Source: Psychroserpens ponticola (lineage in GTDB: Bacteria; Bacteroidota; Bacteroidia; Flavobacteriales; Flavobacteriaceae). Taken from it: a stretch of DNA of 64,000 bases. Location: NCBI RefSeq assembly GCF_023556315.2, contig NZ_CP116221.1:2367001-2431000 (forward strand). Direction: 5' to 3'. The notes beneath the pieces are model-generated. The model was not told the origin of the DNA and did not search any database. It worked only from the letters and a program-made list of their open reading frames with translations. Every line of letters starts with the position of its first letter. The first letter of the stretch is position 1. The translations under genes were made by a program, and so were the position numbers. Below are positions 38,226 to 45,707 of this stretch, piece after piece.

Positions 38226-38786
38226 ATGATTACCATAAAGCCCAAAAAAGGTGATTTATTAATTGCAGAGCCATCCATAATTGGTGATTTATCTTTTAAT
38301 AGATCCGTTATACTACTTGCTGATTATAACAGTCAAGGTTCTATTGGTTTTATTTTAAACAAACCATTAGAGTACACCCTTCAGGATTTAATACCCGAAA
38401 CTCAAGCGGACTTTAAAGTATTTAATGGTGGTCCTGTTGAACAAGACAATTTGTATTTTATACATCAGGTACCAGAATTAATTCCAGATAGTATTGAGAT
38501 TTCTTTAGGTATTTTTTGGGGCGGAAACTTTGATGTTGTTTTAAAATTACTTGAAGAAAACAAACTCTCAAATTCAGATATACGTTTCTTTCTTGGATAT
38601 TCAGGATGGGATTCTCAACAACTTGAAAACGAATTACTTTCGAACTCTTGGATTATTACTAAGAATGTCTATAAAGAGGAACTTATAGAGAAATGCTGTG
38701 AGACGTTCTGGAAAGAAAAAATGTTAGAATTAGGAGGCAACTATCAATTATGGTCTAACGCTCCTGAAAATCCGAGTTATAATTAA
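38226..38786 (+). CDS. YqgE/AlgH family protein
   Basis: This 186-residue cytoplasmic protein has the family start KGDLLIAEPSIIGDLSFNRSVILL, the FKVFNGGPVEQDNLYFIH segment and DIRFFLGYSGWDSQQLENEL. YqgE-type proteins are widespread but have no agreed biochemical role. The last bases overlap the convergent aminotransferase gene. Starting ATG is at 38226. Confidence 0.92.
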   Translation: MITIKPKKGDLLIAEPSIIGDLSFNRSVILLADYNSQGSIGFILNKPLEYTLQDLIPETQADFKVFNGGPVEQDNLYFIHQVPELIPDSIEISLGIFWGGNFDVVLKLLEENKLSNSDIRFFLGYSGWDSQQLENELLSNSWIITKNVYKEELIEKCCETFWKEKMLELGGNYQLWSNAPENPSYN

Positions 38787-39628
38787 GATACTCTTAATTT
38801 GATATTTAATCGTCTTATAATATCTTCAGCAATTGTTGTTACAAACTCTTTTTTACGGTATTTTAGTATGGGCTGAATTCCTGTAATGACATTACTTAAA
38901 AACAACTCATCTGCTTTTTGTAGTTCAAAAGGTGAAATAGATGCTTCTTCAATAACGTAATCACCAGAATTCACAATCACTTCTATAAGCTGTTTTCTCA
39001 TGATTCCTTTTAAACATCCATCTTCTAAAGGTGGCGTTTTTATGGTTTCACCAGAGACAACAAATAGGTTTCCGTTTAACGCTTCAACAACGTTCTTATT
39101 GGTGTTTAACAATAAACAATTCTCCCAACCATTTTCATCAGCATAGATGCTGCCTAAAACATTAATGGCTTTGTTGTTTGTTTTTAGTGTAGATAACAAT
39201 CCTGGAGCAACAAAAAAGTCTTTATATAAATCGACAGTATAGTTGTCTTGTTTTGATATTGAATAGAAATCAGTTGCTAAGGCTTCAACAGAGATATTAT
39301 AACTGATGGCTTTTAGTTTTGGAAGATATTTCCCTCCATCTCCTCTATCGACGTTTAATCGTACTCTGGCTGAAGACTTTAAAAGTGCATTGGCTTCAAT
39401 TGTTTTTAAAATTTCGGACTCTAAGAATTCCATAGTAAAGTTCATAGGGATTTCCATGCGCATAATACGCATAGAAGCCATAAGTCTGAAATAATGGTCT
39501 TCCCAAAACAACAATTTACCATGCACTGCTTTTATAGTTTCAAATACAGCATCGCCATATTTATAACCTCTATTTTCGCTAGTGATAAAATTTGAATCTT
39601 CTATTAAATTACCGTTGAGATTTATCAT
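38783..39628 (-). CDS. Class IV (PLP) aminotransferase, aminodeoxychorismate lyase-like
   Basis: The likely start is the ATG at 39628 (MINLNGNLIEDSNFITSENR), giving 281 residues. Class IV fold landmarks are GDAVFETIKAVHGKLLFWEDH, RLNVDRGDGGKY, the lysine region TLKTNNKAINVLGSIYADENG, and LLNTNKNVVEALNGNLFVV. It could be a 4-amino-4-deoxychorismate lyase (folate synthesis) or a branched-chain aminotransferase-like enzyme; sequence alone does not decide. The start codon follows directly on a terminator hairpin, which is unusual. Confidence 0.8.
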   Translation of the reverse strand: MINLNGNLIEDSNFITSENRGYKYGDAVFETIKAVHGKLLFWEDHYFRLMASMRIMRMEIPMNFTMEFLESEILKTIEANALLKSSARVRLNVDRGDGGKYLPKLKAISYNISVEALATDFYSISKQDNYTVDLYKDFFVAPGLLSTLKTNNKAINVLGSIYADENGWENCLLLNTNKNVVEALNGNLFVVSGETIKTPPLEDGCLKGIMRKQLIEVIVNSGDYVIEEASISPFELQKADELFLSNVITGIQPILKYRKKEFVTTIAEDIIRRLNIKLRVS

Positions 39629-39635
39629 AAAAAAA

Positions 39636-39656
39636 GTCTCGATTAAACATCGAGAC
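39636..39656 (-). terminator. Hairpin and T-run directly before the aminotransferase start
   Basis: GTCTCGAT (minus strand, 39656-39649) pairs with ATCGAGAC (39643-39636) around a five-base loop, and the minus strand then runs T7 into ATG at 39628. It can end transcripts from the START-like gene, but it leaves no room for a leader before the aminotransferase, so it could also serve as an attenuator. Confidence 0.72.
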
Positions 39657-39685
39657 AAATATAAAACTTATATAAGTTAGAAGTC

Positions 39686-40078
39686 TTAAGCGGAACCTAA
39701 AACTTGTTTTAAATCTGAAATTTGATTATCCCAAAGCATTTTAGCCTCTTCTAATTCATCTTCTTCTGTAAAATCTGTAACGATAATAGACACGTCTTTA
39801 GTTATTTCATCAACTTGAATTCTAATTTCGAAGAAGTAATTATCGCCTTCCTCTTCATCTGTTACCCATCTAAATTTGATTCGTTCACCACTTTTTTTAC
39901 TCAATAATTTTGCCGTTTCTTCAGAGTCATCCCAAATAAAAGTGAATACTTCACCTCTAGAATTTACATTATCAGAAAACCATTCGGATAAGCCTGAAGG
40001 TGTTGATATATATTGATATAAAAGTTGAGGAGATGCATGTATTGGAAACTCCATTTCGAACTTGACTTTATCTTCCAT
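39686..40078 (-). CDS. START-like (AHSA1/SRPBCC) domain protein
   Basis: The likely start at 40078 (MEDKVKFEMEFPIHASPQLLYQYIS) gives 130 residues. A helix-grip fold of the START-like type is suggested by PSGLSEWFSDNVNSRGEVFTFIWD and the acidic C-terminal helix (EDELEEAKMLWDNQISDLKQVL). Ligand and role are unknown. It is the last core gene before the tRNA and island. Confidence 0.82.
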   Translation of the reverse strand: MEDKVKFEMEFPIHASPQLLYQYISTPSGLSEWFSDNVNSRGEVFTFIWDDSEETAKLLSKKSGERIKFRWVTDEEEGDNYFFEIRIQVDEITKDVSIIVTDFTEEDELEEAKMLWDNQISDLKQVLGSA

Positions 40079-40164
40079 TTGTATTTTTATTATAAGGCTC
40101 AATATATACAATTAATTGATGAGTATAAAACTAAACTGTAAAAAAATATTTTAATCATTTAATG

Positions 40165-40195
40165 TTTGTTGCCATAGATTTTGTTTTTATATTTG
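40165..40195 (+). promoter_or_regulatory. Bacteroidetes-type promoter of tRNA-Met
   Basis: TTTG (40165-40168), 19 bases, then TATATTTG (40188-40195): both elements match the consensus. The tRNA begins 13 bases downstream. Confidence 0.82.
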
Positions 40196-40208
40196 CACCC
40201 GAAATTAT

Positions 40209-40282
40209 GGCGAGGTAGCTCAGTTGGTTAGAGCGTTGGATTCATAACCCAGAGGTCACGAGTTCAAATCTCGTTCTCGCTA
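40209..40282 (+). tRNA. tRNA-Met (CAT anticodon)
   Basis: The 74-base sequence folds as a cloverleaf. The acceptor arm is GGCGAGG/TCTCGCT with two G-U pairs. The D-arm is GCTC/GAGC and the anticodon loop TTCATAA has CAT. The T-arm is ACGAG/CTCGT around TTCAAAT. The discriminator base is A and CCA is not encoded. The anticodon stem contains one A-C mismatch next to the loop. With CAT the gene could be elongator Met or a lysidine-modified Ile tRNA; Met is more likely. Its 3' end probably served as an integration site for the island. Confidence 0.9.
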
Positions 40283-40306
40283 CAACATCTTAATTATGTG
40301 AAAATT

Positions 40307-40337
40307 AACGGTTTAGTTCACTCTAAACCGTTTTTTT
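40307..40337 (+). terminator. Terminator between tRNA-Met and the integrase
   Basis: AACGGTTTAG (40307-40316) pairs with CTAAACCGTT (40323-40332) around TTCACT, followed by T to 40337. The integrase ATG starts on the very next base, 40338. Confidence 0.9.
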
Positions 40338-41717
40338 ATGCTTACATTAAATAAAGTCATTACCTTTGAATATGATTTAGAACACGATTCAGAACACGAT
40401 TTGTCACACAAAAAAGATTTTTCGGCTCCAAAAATTTATACCGCTAACGGCGATTTATCGAAGCGTTGGTATGTATATTTCTCATTTAGAGACCCTGAGA
40501 CCAAAAAGCTAAAACGACAAAAAAATATTTACGGAAATGCTAATTCTTTTAAAAATAAAGAAGATCGTTTAGCTCTATTATCTCGTTATCGCAGACGGCT
40601 TTTAAAACTGCTTCAGGAAGGTTATAATCCATCTTTTAATAATACGGAACTCTACAAGTCTAAATTAATTAAGAAAGGCACAGCTAACGGTTCTCAAGAC
40701 AGTTCTAAAAAAGAACTCCTTCCGCAAATTAAATATCCCAAGACAACTGTTAACAAAGTTGAAACTAATAGCACGACTAAAACCATAGAAGACGTTGATA
40801 CTAATGATTCTGGTATGACGCTTAGAGAAGCCTTAGACTTCAGTTTAAAAATCAAAGAAAAGGAAATTAGCCCTAGATCACATATAGATTATAAATACAC
40901 AACCAATGCATTGGTTAAATGGATTAAAGAAAATCGCCCTAAACTAAAAACAATTAATCAGTTTGATAAAAAAGCTGCTTTAGATTTTTTAAATGCAGTA
41001 CTACTCAGATCAAGTGCTAGAAATAGAAATAATTATAGACTTAATTTAAGTAGTTTATTTCAGGTATTGGAGGATAATGAACTTATCCCATCCAATCCAA
41101 TCAAAAAAATCAATGCCTTAAGAAGTATTCCAAAACGGAACAAGTCTTATTCAACAAAAGAGCATACAAAGATTTTTGAATATCTAAAAAAAGAAGACCC
41201 ATTACTCCTACTGTATATAAAGTTTATTAGCTATAATTTTTTAAGACCTGTTGAAGTATGTCGATTAAAAATAAAAGATATCAATCTTGAAGACAAAACA
41301 ATGCAGTTTAAAGCCAAAAACAGTCCATTAAAAACTAAACTAATTCCGAAGAAAATAATTGATGAACTTCCTGATTTATCAAAATTAGATCCTGAATTTT
41401 ATTTATTCACACCTATAAAGATTGGAGGTAAATGGAATACTACTGATACAAATAAAAGCACCTACTTTTCTAAACGCTATAGAACGGTTGTAAAAGATCA
41501 TTTTAATTTAGATAAGAATCAGACCTTATACAGTTTTAGACATACTTTCATTACCATATTATACAAATCATTACTAAAAGGGTCATCACCACATGCTGCT
41601 AAAAGTGAATTAATGAATATTACAGGACATAATTCAATGGATGCCCTTGAAAAATATTTAAGAGGTGTTGATGCTACTTTGCCTAACGATTATTCTAAAC
41701 ATTTTGACAATGACTGA
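40338..41717 (+). CDS. Tyrosine recombinase (site-specific integrase)
   Basis: This 459-residue protein has an arm-binding N-terminus, a SAM-like core-binding region (residues about 170-280) and a catalytic domain. Active-site residues are visible: R in FLRPVEVCRLK, H-x-x-R in YSFRHTFIT, and H...Y in TGHNSMDALEKYLRG. It lies 55 bases after tRNA-Met on the same strand, the typical position for an integrase using the tRNA end as attachment site. It would catalyse integration and excision of the island. Confidence 0.93.
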   Translation: MLTLNKVITFEYDLEHDSEHDLSHKKDFSAPKIYTANGDLSKRWYVYFSFRDPETKKLKRQKNIYGNANSFKNKEDRLALLSRYRRRLLKLLQEGYNPSFNNTELYKSKLIKKGTANGSQDSSKKELLPQIKYPKTTVNKVETNSTTKTIEDVDTNDSGMTLREALDFSLKIKEKEISPRSHIDYKYTTNALVKWIKENRPKLKTINQFDKKAALDFLNAVLLRSSARNRNNYRLNLSSLFQVLEDNELIPSNPIKKINALRSIPKRNKSYSTKEHTKIFEYLKKEDPLLLLYIKFISYNFLRPVEVCRLKIKDINLEDKTMQFKAKNSPLKTKLIPKKIIDELPDLSKLDPEFYLFTPIKIGGKWNTTDTNKSTYFSKRYRTVVKDHFNLDKNQTLYSFRHTFITILYKSLLKGSSPHAAKSELMNITGHNSMDALEKYLRGVDATLPNDYSKHFDND

Positions 41718-42378
41718 TATCTCGGCAACCTTAATTGAAAACACCTCTAAGAACTATATCTTTTATATTCCTAGTACGATGTATGCGATGGTTGAAAATT
41801 CAGAATTTAAAGGCATTATTCCCAAAGACGAATATGACACTATTGTATTTTACGAAGACAAGACTAAAATTAGGACATCAAATTTAGGTAAGATTATTCT
41901 TTTTAAGGTTCTAAATAAAAAAGATGATTTAAAAAACAATCTATTAAGTTTATTAGAGGCGAAAACTACATTAAACAAAGCTGTATTTGACATTATTCTA
42001 AACGATTATCAAGAACACCTGAAGTGTCATCTACATATTACCTCTTGGATGTACAATCATATTAATAAGTTCTTTCATGATATTGACGAGACTTTGGCTA
42101 ACGCATTCAAATTTCAAGCTCAAAATTTCGCTGCACATAGCTTACAAATAGACCAACATTTTCAATTAAAGAATGAGGATCGTCATTTTGATACGATTGA
42201 TGTTATCAAAAATTTAGAATCAACATTCTCTACTTCTGAAGTAAAAAACAACATTTTTAAAAACAAAAATAGTTCAAAAAAAGAAACGCTAACACCATTA
42301 CAAAAGAGCAAAGCGTCTATCAAAGATGAGGATATTGATCTCTTTTTATTGCAAACCGTATTTAATGTTGAATTGTAA
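41710..42378 (+). CDS. Hypothetical protein linked to the integrase
   Basis: The ATG at 41710 (MTDISATLIENTSKN) gives 222 residues and overlaps the last codons of the integrase. The protein appears to be soluble and mainly helical, with a charged C-terminal tail (KNKNSSKKETLTPLQKSKASIKDEDIDLF). No family was recognised. Translational coupling suggests a role in integration or its control, without direct evidence. Confidence 0.6.
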   Translation: MTDISATLIENTSKNYIFYIPSTMYAMVENSEFKGIIPKDEYDTIVFYEDKTKIRTSNLGKIILFKVLNKKDDLKNNLLSLLEAKTTLNKAVFDIILNDYQEHLKCHLHITSWMYNHINKFFHDIDETLANAFKFQAQNFAAHSLQIDQHFQLKNEDRHFDTIDVIKNLESTFSTSEVKNNIFKNKNSSKKETLTPLQKSKASIKDEDIDLFLLQTVFNVEL

Positions 42379-42415
42379 GTTTTAAATTCAATTTTTATTG
42401 AAATATTATATTATC

Positions 42416-42431
42416 TAGTGTAAAAACACTA
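42416..42431. other. Perfect hairpin TAGTGT-AAAA-ACACTA
   Basis: A perfect six-pair stem with loop AAAA lies between the integrase-linked gene and the zinc-finger gene. No T-run follows, so it is not a standard terminator. It may be a binding site or part of the leader of the zinc-finger gene. Confidence 0.4.
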
Positions 42432-42432
42432 A

Positions 42433-42466
42433 TTTAGCGTAAAACAAACGTTTATTTTGCGCTAAA
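42433..42466. promoter_or_regulatory. Inverted repeat overlapping the zinc-finger gene start
   Basis: TTTAGCGTAAAA on the left and TTTTGCGCTAAA on the right form an inverted repeat with 11 of 12 positions matching. The right arm ends on the A of the start codon at 42466, so a bound protein would block or alter expression of this gene. Autoregulation is a plausible reading. Confidence 0.5.
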
Positions 42467-42891
42467 TGGAAGAAAAAGAATTATACAATTGTAAGTACTG
42501 TTTTAAGGAATTTGAGCCAAAACGACGTCGTGTGCAAGTATATTGTTGTAATTCTTGTCGGTCTAAAGCGTATCATGCTCGAAAAACAAAGTCGCAAGCT
42601 CTAGCTACAAAATCAATAGAAGAATCTTTATCAAATAACACTCCTACTCCTTCAAAAGAAAAAATGTCGACTACAGGAATTGGAAATGCGGCAGTTGGAA
42701 CTTTAGCAGCTGATGCGTTAAAAGCTTTATTTACTAAAGAACAAAATAAGCCTGCTACAAAAGGAGATCTAACTTTACTGTTAGAAAAGCTAAATAGTAG
42801 ATACCATTTGATTACCAATTTGGCGCCAAATGCATTAGGTAGGCATCCTTATTATGATATGGTTGAGGGTGTTGTGGTTTATTTTAAATGA
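42466..42891 (+). CDS. Small zinc-finger protein
   Basis: This 141-residue protein has an N-terminal zinc-binding module (NCKYCFKEF, then YCCNSCRSKAYHARK) with paired cysteines around residues 9-12 and 28-32. A hydrophobic glycine/alanine segment (GIGNAAVGTLAADALKALF) and a tail follow. It could be a DNA- or RNA-binding accessory protein of the island. The start lies at an inverted repeat. No known family was assigned. Confidence 0.65.
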   Translation: MEEKELYNCKYCFKEFEPKRRRVQVYCCNSCRSKAYHARKTKSQALATKSIEESLSNNTPTPSKEKMSTTGIGNAAVGTLAADALKALFTKEQNKPATKGDLTLLLEKLNSRYHLITNLAPNALGRHPYYDMVEGVVVYFK

Positions 42892-42942
42892 TAATAAATT
42901 TGGCATTATTGAATCTTTCATAAGAAAGATGTAATTTTAAAT

Positions 42943-43755
42943 TTAATACACAGGACTACTAATCATTGCTTTAATAAGTACTATTTTCCAATTATTAATG
43001 CCATCTATGGCTTCTTTTGTTGAATAATGATTACTAATTTCTTTAAAAAGCACTATGTCATCACTAATTAAACGCTTAAATGATGAAATTAAAATATCTA
43101 ATTCTGAAATAACTCCATCTGAATTTTCTCTAAAACGCTCAAGTAAACCTAATTGACCATAATGACTTTTTATTATTTCAAATAAATCACTATCAATACC
43201 TGTTCTATTTTCTATCCTAAATTCAAACTCTGTTTTAGATGTAATATCTACAAATAAATACTGGGTTAAAGGTATTATATGAGAATATAAATTTATAAAT
43301 AATAGGCTACTGTCATTTTTCCATTTATCTTTTTTCTTCGAATTACATATTGTGCAACATGGAATTAAATTTATTGGATTTACAGAAAACTCAGGAAACT
43401 CCTCTTTAGGTATAAAATGATCCAAAGAAGACACATTATCTATTGTGCAATTAGGACACGTATTTATTCTCTGCTCAAACTCATTCGTGGTTAAAGTTTT
43501 TTTTAATTCAATTAATGCTTTTCGTTCAGAAGAATATAGCTTCAAAAGATTTGTTTTAACTTCTCCATCAAATCCATGTGGATTTAAAGAATATAAATCG
43601 TTATCATCAAACTTTTGCTTGTAATCAGTAAATTTTTCTAAAATAATATCTTCATTAGCAAGCAAATTCTTTTTTGTTTCTCCTGTATTTAGACTTTTTC
43701 TTAAATCTTTATAGAAGTCTAATGCATCACCTGAATAAACCTTAATGTTTTTCAC
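42943..43755 (-). CDS. HNH endonuclease, Septu PtuB-like
   Basis: This 270-residue protein has an HNH-type core in its middle (CPNCTIDNVSSLDHFIPKEE and NLIPCCTICNSKKKDKW), with a CxxC...DHF...CxxC zinc and catalytic arrangement. It overlaps the ATPase gene by four bases. An ATPase followed by an HNH protein is the layout of the Septu anti-phage system, where PtuB acts as the nuclease. The identity as Septu is based on gene pairing and motifs. Confidence 0.78.
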   Translation of the reverse strand: MKNIKVYSGDALDFYKDLRKSLNTGETKKNLLANEDIILEKFTDYKQKFDDNDLYSLNPHGFDGEVKTNLLKLYSSERKALIELKKTLTTNEFEQRINTCPNCTIDNVSSLDHFIPKEEFPEFSVNPINLIPCCTICNSKKKDKWKNDSSLLFINLYSHIIPLTQYLFVDITSKTEFEFRIENRTGIDSDLFEIIKSHYGQLGLLERFRENSDGVISELDILISSFKRLISDDIVLFKEISNHYSTKEAIDGINNWKIVLIKAMISSPVY

Positions 43756-45683
43756 AACAATTTACTTTTTAGATACAGTTTCGCATTTAAACTTAAAGGC
43801 ATGTTTTCATTTTCGATTTTTTTAACAATAAACTCATAGTTATGATAATTCTCAATCATTTTATCGAGTATTACTTTATAATGCTTATCTATATCTCTAT
43901 TCGTAAAAACATCTTCCGTTAATACCGTAAGGTTCTCTCCAAAACTTTCAACACCAATCTTCCTCAAAAAAGGGGTATTATTATCCTTCTCCATAACATA
44001 GACATTCTTTCCAAATATGTTTTGAATGATTATTGGTGAATGTGTCGTTATCAAACAATACGAATCAAATGATTCGACTAATTCATAAATTGAACTTATA
44101 AGTTGAGAAATTGCATTTGGGTGTAAATGCGTTTCTGGCTCATCAAATAGAATTAATGAATCGAATCTAATATTTGCTATTATTTTCGTCATTATTTCTA
44201 GCATGATACTTTGACCTGAGCTTAATTTATCAATATTAATGATAAACCTACCTTCGTTTATCACAAACTCATTATCATCGCCATTTCCATGTGATTCGTT
44301 TATAACAAAAACATCATTTAAAACGTCTTCATCTATAAATTTTGATAAAATCTGTTTCCATTTTTCAATTCTATTATGATACTTTATTTTACCATATGCT
44401 TCAAGAATTTTTTGGTTCTTCTCTGTTTTCGAAGGAAAACTTTTGTCATCATTCAATAAACCACAAAACACGTAGTTGAAATCAACTTTTTGATTGGGCT
44501 TTTTAAAATTGTCAAACACACTATAAGAAACAGCTATAACTTTACTGAATATTGGTTTATGAGGTTCAAAAGACTCTTCTTTTGATTCAGAAATATCTAA
44601 TGGTAAATTTGTAATTAGTTGCGTTTTACCTGCTCCATTTTTTCCAATTACAGCAAAAATTCTATCTGAGAACTCTAAAGTGTCGTTGAATTTTAAATCA
44701 ATCTCTATAGGAGTAGATGAGTAATTAGGTGTAAAACTATAAGTAAAACTGTATTTGTCATCAAGACTTCTTCCCTCTAAAACATACCTAATGCTTCTTG
44801 AAAGTTGCTCAGCATAATCTCCTCTTATTAAAGAATACTTATATATGCTGTTAGAGGAAAATTTATCATTAATTTCAATAAAATATGCAGCGTCCTTTAG
44901 GGCATATAAAATACTTGGCAATTTGTGATTAAAAATTCTTTTAAGATTTTCATAATATTCATCTTCTTGACCAAGTGAACAAAATGAATTCTTTAAAGAT
45001 GTAAATTCTTTATCTATTACTTCTCTGGTTTTATCACTTTCACCATTTGTTATTTTTACATCTCCTATTTTTTCAAGATCATCAATACCCTTATAATAAA
45101 ACAATCTAAAGGTAGTTTCGCTTCCATAGTCATCCCAATCATTTATTTGTAAATAAAAATATGGATATTCGTTGATATGATGACCTACTACAAATGGTAT
45201 TTCATTCTCTAATATATGAACATGATCATTTTGCTTACTTTCCCTTAAAGTATAAATAGGTAAATCCTCTTTATAGTCTGAAACAGCCAAAGTGTAATTA
45301 ATACTCGCTAATTCAACATTAATCAGAGTCACAAACAATTCTATTTCCTGCAAGTCATTTCTGAAATCAGGATGAACTAAAGTTTCTAAAAACTTAGTAA
45401 AGCCCTCATCATTTTCTAATAATTTGAAATAATCAATGAATGTTTGTTCGTAAGTCCAATCCTCATTATTTACTAGATGTTGAACAGCATCGTCATAAGC
45501 ACTTGTCCATTTATCATCATTCGAAACTCTAGGAAGCCCTTTTAAATCCCATATATTATTTAAAAAATTTATAATCCCATTATTACCCCATCCATCACCA
45601 TCATCTTTTACATTAAAAGCGTTAGGGTTTTTATTTATTAAATTAAAAAGTTTAGACTTTAACTGTTTAGTGTATTTTATCAT
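43752..45683 (-). CDS. ABC-type ATPase, Septu PtuA-like
   Basis: This 643-residue protein has a long N-terminal extension and a C-terminal ABC-like ATPase. Walker A is VIGKNGAGKTQLITNLP, the signature is INIDKLSSGQSIMLEI and Walker B is DSLILFDEPETHLHPNAI; the following TTHSP is the H-loop. These are features of OLD/PtuA-like defence ATPases. With the HNH gene it forms a probable Septu-type module. It starts 24 bases after the DUF262 gene, the largest gap in this operon. Confidence 0.82.
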   Translation of the reverse strand: MIKYTKQLKSKLFNLINKNPNAFNVKDDGDGWGNNGIINFLNNIWDLKGLPRVSNDDKWTSAYDDAVQHLVNNEDWTYEQTFIDYFKLLENDEGFTKFLETLVHPDFRNDLQEIELFVTLINVELASINYTLAVSDYKEDLPIYTLRESKQNDHVHILENEIPFVVGHHINEYPYFYLQINDWDDYGSETTFRLFYYKGIDDLEKIGDVKITNGESDKTREVIDKEFTSLKNSFCSLGQEDEYYENLKRIFNHKLPSILYALKDAAYFIEINDKFSSNSIYKYSLIRGDYAEQLSRSIRYVLEGRSLDDKYSFTYSFTPNYSSTPIEIDLKFNDTLEFSDRIFAVIGKNGAGKTQLITNLPLDISESKEESFEPHKPIFSKVIAVSYSVFDNFKKPNQKVDFNYVFCGLLNDDKSFPSKTEKNQKILEAYGKIKYHNRIEKWKQILSKFIDEDVLNDVFVINESHGNGDDNEFVINEGRFIINIDKLSSGQSIMLEIMTKIIANIRFDSLILFDEPETHLHPNAISQLISSIYELVESFDSYCLITTHSPIIIQNIFGKNVYVMEKDNNTPFLRKIGVESFGENLTVLTEDVFTNRDIDKHYKVILDKMIENYHNYEFIVKKIENENMPLSLNAKLYLKSKLL

Positions 45684-45707
45684 TTAATTAATATGAAATA
45701 TATAGTT

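Noticed and set aside
42416-42431. Hairpin considered as terminator of the integrase-linked gene
   Set aside because: No T-run follows the stem in either direction, so intrinsic termination is unlikely.
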